From NCBI GenBank assembly GCA_020746835.1, contig JAGPNK010000009.1, forward strand, positions 1,984,001 through 2,048,000: a DNA stretch of 64,000 bases, in the 5' to 3' direction. Position numbers and translations under genes: made by a program. This stretch comes from Stachybotrys elegans (taxonomy: Eukaryota > Ascomycota > Sordariomycetes > Hypocreales > Stachybotryaceae). This document shows positions 1-10,880 of the stretch, piece after piece. The first letter of the stretch is position 1. Every line of letters begins with the position of its first letter. A model generated the notes under the pieces. It had not been told where the DNA came from. It saw nothing but the letters and a program-made list of their open reading frames with translations, and searched no databases.

Positions 1-1349
1 AGGTATTATAGTCCGATGTCTCAGGGTCTAATCCGGAAAACTCCCGCTCGGATGCCACGAAGAGAAGCCGAGAGTCCTGAGTGGTGTTGTACACATAAGT
101 ATACGTGTGGAAAGGGCGGATTCCCGCCCACGTGGTATCATTGAATGAATCGCCTCTCCCAGTGTTGCACGCGTACCATCCAAGGTTTCCCTCATAGTTG
201 ACCAAAGGGTCCTGCCTTATCTGTAGTTCAAGGCTAGGCTGTGGACCGAGCATTGCTAGGTAAGCATCATTTAAAGCACACCCAGGTTCGTCCACGTCGA
301 AAACATAAATATCCTCGTGCATGGTCGAGGATGTGCGCCGCCGAACTCGACCTGTGTCAACAGGGAGTATCTCGCAATCGAGCCCGAAGCTCATTGCTTC
401 TGCAGGGACAGTATAGTTGATGGGTTTTATACGCGTCTCAGGGAGACGAATATCAGGGACAACCATGTCATCCGATGTTCCAGGCGGATAGGATAGGTTA
501 TATATATTTATGCCGGCATAAAGCTGCGTGGCCAAACTCCCCGGGAACCATGTTGAACTTTGTCTGAGATCTTCTCGTAGGCTAAACTCGCTGTTGAGGC
601 GAAAGTTGCTGATCTCGTTCGTCACCTCTGTTGGCGCGAGAACTAGAAGACCGGTGGATAGGATGGTCTAAAATGTGTAAGCGAGCTATATCGTAGATTG
701 AGGAGAGGATACTGACGATCACGGTGAGCAAAAGCTGGCCTGTCACCGTCAGGACTACAGCCCAGTGCCGGCTCCTTATTGCCCTCCACAAAGCTAATGG
801 GAGAATTGGCGTTATATAGTCGATGTTCAATGCATTTTCTATGGGGCTGCTTCCCTTTTGAAGGAGTACCCAAGGTATTAAAACCTTGGAGTTGTAATCA
901 ATCTGTCTCCAAAGAACATTGACGAGAACAAACACTCAGACATGTTAGCCGACACTTCTCGATGCTGCAACGGTCTCAAACTTACAGACGGTTGGGCCGT
1001 ACTTCCATGCATAGCTATAGTCTGTTTCTTGGGTAAAGAGACCGTGATGTCTTTCTGAAATGTGATGAAGCAATGCTATCGCTAACAGAAGCAAGCCAAA
1101 TAACATGGCAAAAGCACCCAGCACTGCATTTGACAACCAGATGGGACTCCACCGCTGCTTAAGGCTTAAATGTTCGTCCAAGTCATGGGAAGCTGCCCCA
1201 ACGTGTTCCTCGCGGCCCCCCTTTGTGTCATCGGCATCGTGGCATATTGGTGTAAGCTCCAGAATCGGCACTTGATCAGGCTCGCTTTGCCGTGATCCGC
1301 GCGAGAATGGTCCGGGTAGACCTGATAAATGACGTCGAATTGTGACCAT
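1..1349 (-). CDS. DUF3433 family membrane protein, N-terminal part (runs off window start)
   Basis: Role unknown. The ATG is at 1349. Three exons can be joined: 986-1349, 717-934 and 1-667. Intron 935-985 has a GTAAGT donor and a CTAAC branch before AG. Intron 668-716 has a GTCAGT donor, a CTTAC branch and TTTTAG. The joined protein starts with a polar stretch, then has a Trp-Pro-x-Trp-Leu motif and a long hydrophobic helix (about residues 75-97). It continues with a tyrosine-rich loop ending in YGPT, a Leu-Trp-Arg-Gln-x-Asp-Tyr motif and a second membrane segment ending in STGLL. This order is the DUF3433 signature of ascomycete membrane proteins. Exon 3 stays open to base 1, with several N-glycosylation-like Asn-x-Thr sites, so the C-terminal half lies outside the window. 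No lesion is seen in the visible part. Confidence 0.75.
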
Positions 1350-2176
1350 GATGCCCGAGGTTTGTATGCGCTTGCCAGCTTGGCAATCTTAGAATAGCTC
1401 ATTCGGGGCACGAGAGCAGCTTACCAGTGAACCATTTATGCGAGGCCAACTTTCGGCGCCAGTGCAAGGCCAAGAGGATCCCCTCTCTAATGACGATTGG
1501 CGGTGGGTTGACGCGATAATTTTAAAGGGTCGAGCTTGCAATAAAAGTCGTTTTTCGAGATACTGATCGGAGGCGCTCGACGACACTGCAATTGCAGAGC
1601 TTTGCAGGTCGGCAATTCCGCATTCGTATTCGGCGGGCATCCCTTTCTATTTATGAGCTGCCCTTATCAGCAGGGCCCAAGCAGTTTCATCTCTGCCCCG
1701 TATTTATCTCCGGTTACAGGGATAGACTCCATTAATCTTCACAGCTTATTCCTCATACGATTTTCTAATGCCTAAATCCTTGACAAAGTCTTGATAATTT
1801 CTTGATAGGGACTAGTGTTTAGCCTCAATGCGACGCTGCAGCCTTGCACATCTATGCTGGTAGGTTGTATTACTGGAAGGGTAGCAGAAATAGCTCCCTA
1901 ATAAGATGTGCTGCTTTGTGCAGAAATGGGGTTGAGTTCGGAGCCTCCTTTCTAACCGACATCGTGTTTGAAGCTCATGTTTTCTTCAGGGAACCACGAG
2001 TGATTCGAGTTAATGCCGAAACAGATCTGAACTCTAGGGGCAGGGAAATCAAGCATTCAGATCTCACGTTGGGCGGGCTCGAATGCACCTCCAGAGACCA
2101 AAAAGGTTGCTGTGCTAGCTGCACCCACCATCATATCCGCCACTGAGGTTGGGTCCAAACTGGATATTAAGCCTTT
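1350..2176. other. intergenic, no supported gene
   Basis: This lies between the divergent DUF3433 gene and the zinc-finger/ankyrin locus and probably holds both promoters. An ORF at 1844-2146 (+) has no recognisable domain. In another frame, 2074-2165 may be the decayed N-terminal linker of the downstream zinc-finger protein, but I could not join it cleanly. Confidence 0.4.
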
Positions 2177-3420
2177 TTGGCAAGAAAACCATCGTCTATA
2201 GCCACCCGGATGACAAGAATAAGGGCATCGCAGACATATCCTGGTTGTCCTCCAGCTGAACCAGATGGACAGCTGATTTGCCCCTACTGCAATATCCCGT
2301 TGCCCCCAGACTATTCTCGACCCAAGTACAGTCATCTGTGGAAGTATGACGTGCGTCGCCCTTTTCATCTCCGTCTTACTGATGCTATAAAGGACCCATG
2401 TCGCTCAGGATCTGATGCCCTATTCGTATATCATTGACGGGTGTGAGACGCCTGAGGAGATGTTCAACACGGCCCATAAGCTTCTGGCACATACACTAGA
2501 AGCCCACTCGGAAGAGCGCTGGTCGTGTGACTATTGCGCGTTCGGAGCGCCAGGTGAGGAATCTGACGCACCCCACAGCCCATTGATCTTCGAAAATGCT
2601 CAAGATTGGATATCACACACTCTCCAAGCCCACTCAGACCTGGTCCCGGCCAGCGAATGCAAGACGCTCGCGAGTTTGAATAGGTGCAAAATGATCATTC
2701 CGCTTTCATGTCCGCTCCGCGAATTTGAGACAGGAGCCATGACTAGCAAAATAGAGGATCATATACTGCAGCACTTGCATCAATTTGCGCTCAAGGCTCT
2801 CCCTAAAAGCGAACAAGACTCAGACGAGCCAGGCAGCAATGTTTCCAAGATGTCCGCTCCACTATCACATGCGAGGCTTTTGCCCCCCAGCGTTATATAC
2901 GCCCGCGAATACCCTGGTATTACACTAGACGACATCAATTCAATGTGTGAGAGGAGCGAACAGCGGACCCTCATAACATCCTAGATGGTGTTGAACTTGA
3001 GGCCGAACGCGAAATGTTTCGTCTGGTTTCCCATCAGTTCCGAGAGGCTGTTGCGGTCCAACTCGAACCTGTTACGGTCCAACTCAGTTCTATTACATCC
3101 GCCATCGATTATAGCCTTTTTCTTTTCAAGAGTTTCTGGGTTTGAAACAACGCCGTCTCTTTCACAATTTGGATTTATTCATGTGGCTGAGTAGCCAAGA
3201 TGAAAGGAATGCCCCCCTTCAAGAGGGCGTCCTGGACGATGTAATCAACAATTCAAGAGATGAATTCCCCTCACGGCCGATGGAAGGGCGCTACTTGTCT
3301 TCACTAGGTAAATATTAAAGTTTGACTTCTAGAATCCGACTCCAAGCTGACTTAACAGTACTCCCATCTACCCAATACAGAGCAGTATGCCCTTTGGCTC
3401 CCAGATACACACACGGTTGA
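2177..3420 (+). pseudogene. C2H2-like zinc-finger segment of an NB-ARC/ankyrin protein, probably decayed
   Basis: Exons 2177-2343 and 2393 onward join across intron 2344-2392 (GTATGA...AAAG). The join restores the array of imperfect fungal C2H2 fingers often found in STAND/ankyrin proteins. It shows CPYC followed by a Trp-Lys-x-His-Val helix and DLMPYS, a Cys...His-rich finger ending in EAHSEERW, a WSCDYC finger, and a last finger ending in DHILQHLHQFALKALP. In the last finger the usual CPLC has lost its second cysteine. After that the frame reaches TAG at 2982-2984. A 38-nt intron (2947-2984) would bypass it, which is unusually short. The reading then passes a 21-nt tandem duplication and needs two further splices (the last one GTAAAT...TTAACAG). 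It ends at an in-frame TGA (3418-3420) directly before the NTPase-like part. No good ATG lies upstream, so the 5' end is unresolved. Confidence 0.5.
3050..3091 (+). repeat. two-unit 21-bp tandem duplication
   Basis: Units 3050-3070 and 3071-3091 both begin GTTRCGGTCCAACTC, with 16 of 21 positions shared. The unit length is a multiple of three, so a reading frame would be kept. Confidence 0.7.
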
Positions 3421-5991
3421 GATGAGATATTGGATCAGCTTCGAGACGCTTTCCCCATTTACGACGAGAACTCCAGTGACCAGCTCCGAGTTGCCCTTGT
3501 TGGACCAACGGGTGTCGATATGACTTCCATCGCCCATGTCTTCGTTGATGCCATGCCGTCATCCTCATCTGTCACGATTTATTGGATTAAAGCCAAGACA
3601 GAGGCCACCATCTTGCAATCATTGAAAGTTGCAATCGAGGACAATGGTCACGACGATATCATGGTCCATCGTCTACTAGAATCACTGGCATGGCACCTGG
3701 CATGGAGATGCCCTGATCGCTGGGTTATGGTACTTGAACATATATCATCGTCTGGGGCTATTTATCTAGCTCTAAACAACTTACTGCCACGCGGACGCCT
3801 GGGATCAATCCCGTTTGCTACTTCAGAGCCTAGATGTCTCTCCCTATTCAGCCCTGTCAAGACGATTCAAGTCTCTCATAGCCGAGGCTGGGCCGTTCTT
3901 TCAGCCCGACTCGGCACCCTCTTGGTAATGTCTCATCTCTTGAGTCGATACGAAGATGTCTCGGCGAGACGTAAGATTGCTTCTGTCCCCATATATGATC
4001 ACATGGATTCCTCCGATTTAATCATGCATCCTCTTTCCGAGCCTTACTCGAGTTCCTCCCAGTTCAGCGGTCGCCCATCGCTCTGGACGGATGATAGAGT
4101 AGGCAAATTGGTCAAACTCTACGTCTATACAAATTTGCCACTCTTCAAAATCGTAGAAGTGGTATTTTGTAAGGCGAACGAAGTTTCACCTGGGTGAGCC
4201 CCTTACCCGATTCTCTCGACATATCTGCTTACTCTACGCAGAATGAGCTCAACCAACAAAAAATTGGCAAATGTTCTTCATTCAAATGCTCGGTGGCTTC
4301 GCCCGCGCTCTGAAGAGGATATGCATCACCGGATCCAGTCACTACTAGCTTCCCCCGCTTTCAGGATCACCCAGGCCCCCATCTCGATGGATACATTCGA
4401 CTCCCTGTAAGCTTTTCGTAAATCTAGGGCGAACCTTGGCTGACTTATAAGTAGAGCCGCTGTAAAGAGAAGCTTCGCTGCCATGATGGATGAAGAGGAC
4501 AAAACGGGCATCATTGAGAGTCCGAAGCGCCACATCCGATCTACCGGGTATGGACACGCTGGTTTGGATATATCGACATTCGATGCCCACGTACTGGAAG
4601 GCTATTCAGAGGATTCCATCAAGAACATCCATGGTCTGCTCTACTACACTGGTCTCACTGAAAGTTATAACATAATCGCCAATTACAACACCAGTGACAA
4701 CCCTAGTCCACCTCATCAACCCCCTATTCAGCATTCGAAAATGATACCCGAGGATTTCATCCGAGGGCTAGGGCGTTCCAGCTGCCCGGGTACCCATGAG
4801 CATGCCACACATACATGTCTCTGTCGGTTACAAACTGAGCATTCATCTGCTAAATGCCTTTTGACTCGCACAATTCTTTCGTCGCAAGACAGTGAGGGCG
4901 ATAGGGATGCGTTTGGAAATACAGTGTTTCACTATTTGGCGGCCCATGGGGCTTCCGATTCATACCTCATCGCCACTGTCCGTAATGCTAAGGTGGATCA
5001 TTTGGCAACTCAGAATACAGCTGGACAGACGTTCCTCCATTTGTTAGGAGAAACGTGGCTGCATGGTGGTCACCAGACTAGGATGCTTTTGGAAAGGCTA
5101 CCAAACTGGGCGATTTCCACTCGAGACATTTATGGACGGACATTCTTCCATATGCTATCCCCTGAGATTTCCCAGGCGGATGCGGATTCCATTTACAGCC
5201 TGGAGAACGGGGCGCCCAATCGCGATGCCTTTGGTTGTACTGGATCAGCTGAAAACAACTCAAAGACCAACGTAGAGCGGGACACGGAAAATGAATTCGA
5301 CCTGTTTCTACAAGAGCAGACCAGAATACTTCGGCATGTGAGATTAGGCATCTCGCAGCCGTCTCTGGAAGACGACCTTGGTCGTAACGCACTACACTGT
5401 ACTGCGGATGCAATCCTATCCAAACCTCCTTCAGAGGTAATGTCTGTCTGCCAAGACGACCCAAAGAAATCGATAGAGGCCTTTCTTCAATATTCGTCTC
5501 ATGACAACTCGAAAGAGCGGCTATCTCTACGGTCCTCCTTGGTGGAGGAATGTTTAGACGCTGGCGTCGACCCAAATTGTTATAACAAAGCGGGGGACAC
5601 CGTTTTGATGGCATTTGTTAGGCGACTTCCCGAAGATGGCGATTATCGCACCCCGGTTCGGATTCTGACGCAGTTAATTCAGTATGATGCGAATGTCGGT
5701 GCCCGTAACCGGCATGGGGAGACAGCCCTCCACATCGCTGTTCGATTGGGGCGCAAATTGGCCATCCGAACCCTAGTTCAAGCCGGCGCAAACGTCCACG
5801 TGCGCGACGGCCAAGGACGCAGTTTGCTGGACGTGGCGGATGAGCAAATAGTCAAGGCCAAAGACTTACAGAGTCTCGCACTGGCTCATGCTTGTCGGGC
5901 GTGGCTATCAGGATTGCATGGGATGGCAGTGCAGAGTCCCACTGTGTTGCAAGAATGGGGTTATACCCAGGATAGTGATGTTTCCGTGTAG
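3421..5991 (+). CDS. STAND/NB-ARC-like ankyrin-repeat protein, degenerate P-loop
   Basis: This is the C-terminal part of the locus beginning at 2177, in three exons: to 4191, 4243-4406 and 4455-5991. Introns 4192-4242 (GTGAGC...CGCAG) and 4407-4454 (GTAAGC...GTAG) keep the frame. The first exon keeps the NB-ARC layout: a VALVGPTG strand-loop where GxxGxGKT is expected, an IYWIKA strand, a DRWVMVLEH strand and a PRGRLGSI strand. The Walker lysine is replaced by Met (GPTGVDMTS). The exon 3 part has ankyrin-type units: DAFGNTVFHYLAAHGA, an AGQTFLHLL unit, YGRTFFHML, LGRNALHCTADAI, NKAGDTVLMAFV, RHGETALHIAVRLG and an aberrant last unit. Such proteins are candidate fungal NLR-like receptors. An in-frame TGA precedes it and the nearest in-frame ATG is 3520, so it is either a shortened gene or a pseudogene. 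Confidence 0.6.
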
Positions 5992-6323
5992 GTAGCAATC
6001 CTGACTGCATATGCTACTACATTAACTAGATGTTGCCTTGTATAAAAATTACAGTGACATGACGGTGAGATACGTGCTCAGCGATGGTCTTGATGCTACG
6101 ACTGAGACCGACTTCGTAACGAGCGAAGACAAGAACAGTGACAACCAAGAGAATGAGTGGTAAAGGTTTAAGACATGAAATTTTGTAAGGCCTAACCTCA
6201 CGGACATCATGGCAAATTGTTCATCCTTTGCGAGGCCGGGGAGAATGAAGCTCTGGCATATCATGACATATATTATTTGTAGAATGATAATTATATAAAT
6301 CGGATTTATTTCCTATCTAGAGC
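5992..6323. other. intergenic between convergent genes
   Basis: No coding signal was seen. The stretch holds the 3' ends of the ankyrin gene (+) and the 6324-7992 gene (-). Confidence 0.6.
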
Positions 6324-7992
6324 TTAGCTCATCTTCTGCCTTTCGCTTCCTCGAACTCCTTTGCGGCTGTTGGCTAGTACTGACTCTCGCGTGTCCATTC
6401 GCTTCCTGCTCAAGTCCTCCGCACCTTCGCCATCGGTTCCAGATTCAGGAACTTTAACATCGCTTTTGGTGTCCCTAACACTTTTATCAGAAGCGGAACT
6501 TATTGTTGAGTGTTCTTTAGTCGTGCCAAATCGAAGTTTGTCGTCGCTCGGCGGGACTGTCACTTTCTTTGACAATGCCTCTTGGGTTGCCTCCAGGGAT
6601 TCAGAATATTGTGCGAACAGAGACGGGGTGCTGAAACCTTGGCCAAAAGAACAATTACTATATTCCTCGTCGTCGCTGTCGCCATCCTCTGGGGCAATTT
6701 TGGCTTGGTCTCCTTCGGGTGGCCCTAAGTACGGAAGCCTTCTGGTTCCCAGCGGGTCGCCCATGTGACCACCGTGCCTGTAAATCCATAACCGGTCGGG
6801 CTTATCCGGCGATGATGTTTCTTCTCCATGAGAGCCTACGACATGAGGCTCATGATTGTTTGTAATGTCTGACTCGCTGTGACTCTCCACTTGTTGAATC
6901 GTCTTGTCCATCTTCTGAAATAAGATTTGAAGTTCTGGGTAGTCACCAACACTTCTAACGTCTCTCTCAGGTGGCTTTCGAACGGGTATTCTTCGTTCCC
7001 ATGGATCACGGAACACGTGGTGCAGGGCAATGGCATCCCAAGGGTCCAAGCGATGCAAGTTCTCATCCGTCGCAGTTAGCGGCAGGGGAAATCTTTCTAG
7101 TGGCGTCCTGCCTAACAAGAAGTCAACTAGCATGGCTATTTGACTGTCCAGCAAGCGCCAAATACGAAAGGTCTCTTTCTGTCTCCCGGGATGGAGGAAT
7201 ATTTCTTTGCACTAGTAGCAAACGGTTAGCCAGCAAAGAAAAGGCCCTGCAAACGAATGAAATAGTGCTCTCACCTCCTTGCCGCTCTGACCCCTATCAA
7301 ACAATATAACACCCCCTACTATTCGGTCCTCTGCCCAGTAACCAGCAACATCAGCAAGACCGTCCGGATATATATCGTAGTCAAGGTAGGCGCAATGGAA
7401 AACGTGCGTTGGTGGAGGCGGGAAGAGAGGCTCTTCCCACGTCTTTCGCCCATAACACTCATTCCAGCCTGGTGGCTTTTGCCAGTCTGTGACATGTCTG
7501 ATATGCTCAAGTGTATGGGCCTTGGGAGCCAAATCAAAGAGTGCTACTGCGATCTGATGCACAGAAACGGCCACCATCTCGATAAGCCTCAGGTTAAACT
7601 CCTTGGAACCCATCTCGGCATCCGAATAAGCTTGCAGCAACTAATTTGTATGTCAGAATATGATACGTGAATCCTTTGAGCAGGCTCAGAATAATGATAA
7701 TTACCTGAGGTTCAAATTGCAGTGTGTCTGGGTCGAAATCATCTCGCCAGGACCGAGTCTTTTCCAGCACACCTCCACAAAGCTGCGCGTGATCCGCCAA
7801 TGGATTCGCCCTGATTAAAAGGTTTCCTCGAGCCTCCCAGGCGACGTCTGCTTGTGGAAGACCGTCAAGAAGCTGGGCCATGGTTACCTCTGACAGGCTG
7901 GTTTTAAGGATACACCGAATGGCCTGAGAGAAAGCATCACTATGGTCGTTGTCAAAATGAACCGCCGCCACCTTGATTGTAGATTTGGCCAT
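6324..7992 (-). CDS. uncharacterised fungal protein with charged disordered tail
   Basis: Three phase-0 exons join perfectly: 7705-7992, 7275-7640 and 6324-7211. Introns are 7641-7704 (GTAATT...TTAG) and 7212-7274 (GTGAGA...CTAG), and the product is 513 aa. The ATG at 7992 was chosen because the frame only extends upstream through a GTG. The N-terminal 95 residues and the middle form a compact, Trp- and His-rich region. The third exon opens with an FLHPGRQ motif, a LLDSQ helix and a segment ending in RDPWERRIP, which I associate with an uncharacterised ascomycete protein family. Residues from about 310 onward are low-complexity (Ser/Asp/Glu/Lys), with a short acidic patch (GDSDDEE). There is no signal peptide, membrane segment or catalytic motif that I recognise. 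The gene looks intact. Confidence 0.65.
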
Positions 7993-8348
7993 CTGGGTCA
8001 CTTGGAAGAACTGCCGCTGAGAAAGGAAAGTCGGTTAAGATGGAATGGGCCTGCTAATGATGGCTGAATGTGAGAGATGCTTGGACATGTGTTACGTTCG
8101 TGTGTTGTTGCTTTAGTGGCTGGTGTAGGAAAGGGCAGATTATGCAGGCAAGGCAAATAGAGCTTGATAAATGCCTGGATTTGGGTGGTTGTGCTTCAGC
8201 TTAGGGCCTTTATATAGGCGGTAACTTAGCGACCGTGCTCCCAACAAAGACTGACAATCACAGCGAGGCTACAAACCTCAAGAATTAAAAATCGTAGAAA
8301 TGTATACTTCTTTCTCCCCATATATGATGTCTGTTTATGCCTTTGGGA
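7993..8348. other. intergenic upstream region of the 6324-7992 gene
   Basis: No ORF is supported. It is likely the promoter of the minus-strand gene below it and the 3' region of the next minus-strand gene. Confidence 0.5.
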
Positions 8349-10244
8349 TCAGTTCGACACAACCGAAACAACAGGCCTGACCTGGAATCGCCGCATCCTA
8401 CGCGCCGTCTCACCATCTATCCAACTATCCATCTTCTTTACAATAAATGTCCGAAACGCAATAGCTGTCAAACAAGCTATCCATACCAATCCAAAAGCTA
8501 CATATGCCGTTGACAGCCAGTACGACTGGGCATTGTCAACCGCTTGGGCCGTCTTGCTGTTCAGCTCGATAAGTGTAGTATCCGACCAGGTCAATCGCTC
8601 GCACCAGCATGTACGGAACACGCCGACCATGTGAAAGAGTGTGCCGAGGATGACTACCAAGGAGTTGGCAAGCACAAAGACCCAGTACAGTCCTAGCACA
8701 ACACGCAACAAAATCTTGGCTCTCCTTTGTCTGCTCGAAGACGATGCTCGCGCCTCGGACAGGATCGAAAGCCAAGAGCACAAGACGTTCAAATACCCAG
8801 TTATGAAGGAGAAGATGGCAAATAGGATGAAGTTGAATGATCTGCAGCCGAGGCCAACAGTCGGCGTCGTCCAGGCAATGGCGACGGCGCAAGCTGACGA
8901 GAAGGCAACACAGCAGAAGCCGAGGAGCTGTCCCCCGCACAGTCGCAACCAGAAGCGCCAGTCGGACGCCAGCCGTGACCTCGCTGCTTGGAAATCCCAG
9001 CCATCGGCGGACAGACCACTGTCGAACGAGCCTACCCAGGCTTTCCACATGTAAGCGTTGACATACCGATCACCTAAGGACGTGCTCATCGTCTTGCCGC
9101 CAAAATCAAACACCGCATCAAGGGCGCGCTCGGCCACGTCTGTGTTCAGTGAGCTAGCAAAGCAGTTACCCGCGACTCCCAGGGTCAAGATCCACGAATA
9201 CCAGACACAGTAGGCGAGAGCAAGGCCAGTATCCTTATCGCCCTGTTTGCTGTAGGCGTCAAAGAAGGTCGCTGCAGTGACAGCAAGCATCAGCAACACA
9301 GGAATGAGGACCCCGGACACGAAACCCTTGCGCGCCGTGATGACGGTCGAGATAGCCCGGTCAATCTTGTCTCCTGGTGTGGAGCCATCTTGCATAACTG
9401 GCTGCGGTGCCGGAGTACCTTGGCTATTTCGAGTGCCTTTTGGCTCAAGTGCTTGGGTGTCAAGGGCATGCGGAGCGCTTAGCGTTTGGATGATCTCTGG
9501 CACCCAGCCTGTATTCTCGGTGAACCGAACATCGCCTGCGAGCGCAGAGATCCACAATGCTCCTTGCTGCAGCATCAATTGGCCGTCGACATTGTCATCA
9601 CCCCTGATGAGACTCAAAGCTTTCGCGTCGGACCAGATCTCAGACATGGCGCCAAATACGGCGCTTATAGGATCTCCCAAAATTCTTAGATACTCTTGCA
9701 ACGGGTTCCGGAGCCTATCCAGCACCTTGAGGGCCATGGCCCAGCCCTTCCGCTTGCACTCATAGTGCGCAATATCTCCAACAGGACATAGTAGTAAGAT
9801 ACCAATGTATGGTGAGATGTATGTCGAGAGCGGCACCAACCACTGTTCGAGGGAGCTATATTGTGTTCCCCTACAGTACTCTCTCACCCATCCCATGCTC
9901 CGAATAACAGACGGGAATGTCTCGTTGGTGCCGTAGTCAATCTCGGTATTGTAGTTGCAGACTTCCCAAGGATAAAGTGTGTCGATATGCTCATGGAAAT
10001 TTTGTCTGACTACCAGAGTACAGCATCTCGCAATCGAAAAGCTCGCATCGACTGTGGGAAGAAGACCCGCTATAATCAAGCGAGCGAGTGTGGTGAGCGT
10101 GGCAATGGGCGTGGCAGAGAGAAGCCGTCGGAAATGGCGGAGGGTTGAACCTATCCTTGGATTAAATAACGGGCAGTTAGAGCATACAGGGCACTTACCA
10201 AACGCAACTCCACTCTCACTTTTCGCAGCACTTGTCTCCATCAT
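8349..10244 (-). CDS. polytopic membrane protein of unknown function, fungal family
   Basis: Two exons, 10199-10244 and 8349-10150, join across intron 10151-10198 (GTAAGT donor, CTAAC branch, GATAG acceptor) to give 615 aa. The intron is 48 nt and in frame, so reading through it also stays open. The choice rests on the splice signals and on the protein starting METSAAKS. An N-terminal hydrophobic helix (LARLIIAGLLPTV) is followed by an extracytoplasmic-looking loop. Further hydrophobic segments follow, a cytoplasmic helix with ILGDPISAVFGAMSEI, then a second membrane block with AATFFDAYSKQGDKDTGLA and a SWILTLGVAGNCFASSL segment. The same ground plan (GDPI-S motif, then a long loop, then clustered C-terminal helices) is seen in the 899-aa protein at 57966-60665. 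Function, ligand and compartment are unknown. It looks intact. Confidence 0.7.
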   Translation of the reverse strand: MMETSAAKSESGVAFGKCPVCSNCPLFNPRIGSTLRHFRRLLSATPIATLTTLARLIIAGLLPTVDASFSIARCCTLVVRQNFHEHIDTLYPWEVCNYNTEIDYGTNETFPSVIRSMGWVREYCRGTQYSSLEQWLVPLSTYISPYIGILLLCPVGDIAHYECKRKGWAMALKVLDRLRNPLQEYLRILGDPISAVFGAMSEIWSDAKALSLIRGDDNVDGQLMLQQGALWISALAGDVRFTENTGWVPEIIQTLSAPHALDTQALEPKGTRNSQGTPAPQPVMQDGSTPGDKIDRAISTVITARKGFVSGVLIPVLLMLAVTAATFFDAYSKQGDKDTGLALAYCVWYSWILTLGVAGNCFASSLNTDVAERALDAVFDFGGKTMSTSLGDRYVNAYMWKAWVGSFDSGLSADGWDFQAARSRLASDWRFWLRLCGGQLLGFCCVAFSSACAVAIAWTTPTVGLGCRSFNFILFAIFSFITGYLNVLCSWLSILSEARASSSSRQRRAKILLRVVLGLYWVFVLANSLVVILGTLFHMVGVFRTCWCERLTWSDTTLIELNSKTAQAVDNAQSYWLSTAYVAFGLVWIACLTAIAFRTFIVKKMDSWIDGETARRMRRFQVRPVVSVVSN

Positions 10245-10880
10245 TGTAACAAGTGTCAAAAACAGAATGGGGCTTCGCTATCCGGACCTTGAAACTAGAC
10301 AACTTGCCAACACCCCAAAGCCCTCTCATGATTTATATACTCCCCACCAGCACAGTATGAATGTGCCGGCTCACACTGACAGGTCCTTCTTGTCAGCTAC
10401 GTTGCATTGGAGCACTAGACAAATGGTGAACGAGCATTTCTATGTTGCAATAATTAGTATGATGCCAGATGGAGTAAAGAGTTACTTGACCAGTGAGCTG
10501 AAATGCAATGTAACCAGCCACTTGCTGACCATGGGGTTTTATTGGCTAAGCAAGCAACGGATTGAGTAAATACCTCATTACTACTGAGCTGAAATGCAAA
10601 ACAACGAGCCACTTGCTTGCAGTATTGATTAGCTTGCAGCCAGCTTTCTATGTAAGGCCATGGATAGGGTAAATAGTCGCATCCATATTGAGCTGAAAAA
10701 TAAGCGGGCGCTTGCTTATCATGGGGTAGTATTTCATGGACTATGTGTTATGAGCCTTATTCTGTCATTATCTCCGGGGGAAAGTGACTGCCGCAAGATT
10801 CTATGAATGCTTGCCTGAGATATTTAAAGGACCTGAACTTTGATTGTCACATTCCCCTTTGTCACAGGTCACATCTGCAT
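10245..10880. other. intergenic with degenerate tandem repeat
   Basis: No supported gene. It carries the promoter of the minus-strand membrane-protein gene, a three-unit degenerate repeat (listed separately) and the promoter of the CFEM-like gene. Confidence 0.5.
10495..10745 (+). repeat. degenerate tandem repeat, about 91-104 bp period, three units
   Basis: Units begin at 10495, 10586 and 10690 with GAGCTGAAAWRYAA. The first two then share AACSAGCCACTTGCT, and the third has GCGGGCGCTTGCTTATCATGGGG, which matches unit one around GACCATGGGG. Unit boundaries are approximate because the copies have diverged. Confidence 0.6.

Noticed and set aside
6361..7309. Plus-strand ORFs across the 6.3-8.0 kb gene
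   Set aside because: Shadows of the three-exon minus-strand gene, whose phase-0 joins are clean.
8536..9765. Several ORFs opposite to the 8.3-kb membrane-protein gene
   Set aside because: They are antisense shadows; the minus-strand frame has the membrane-protein pattern and intron signals.
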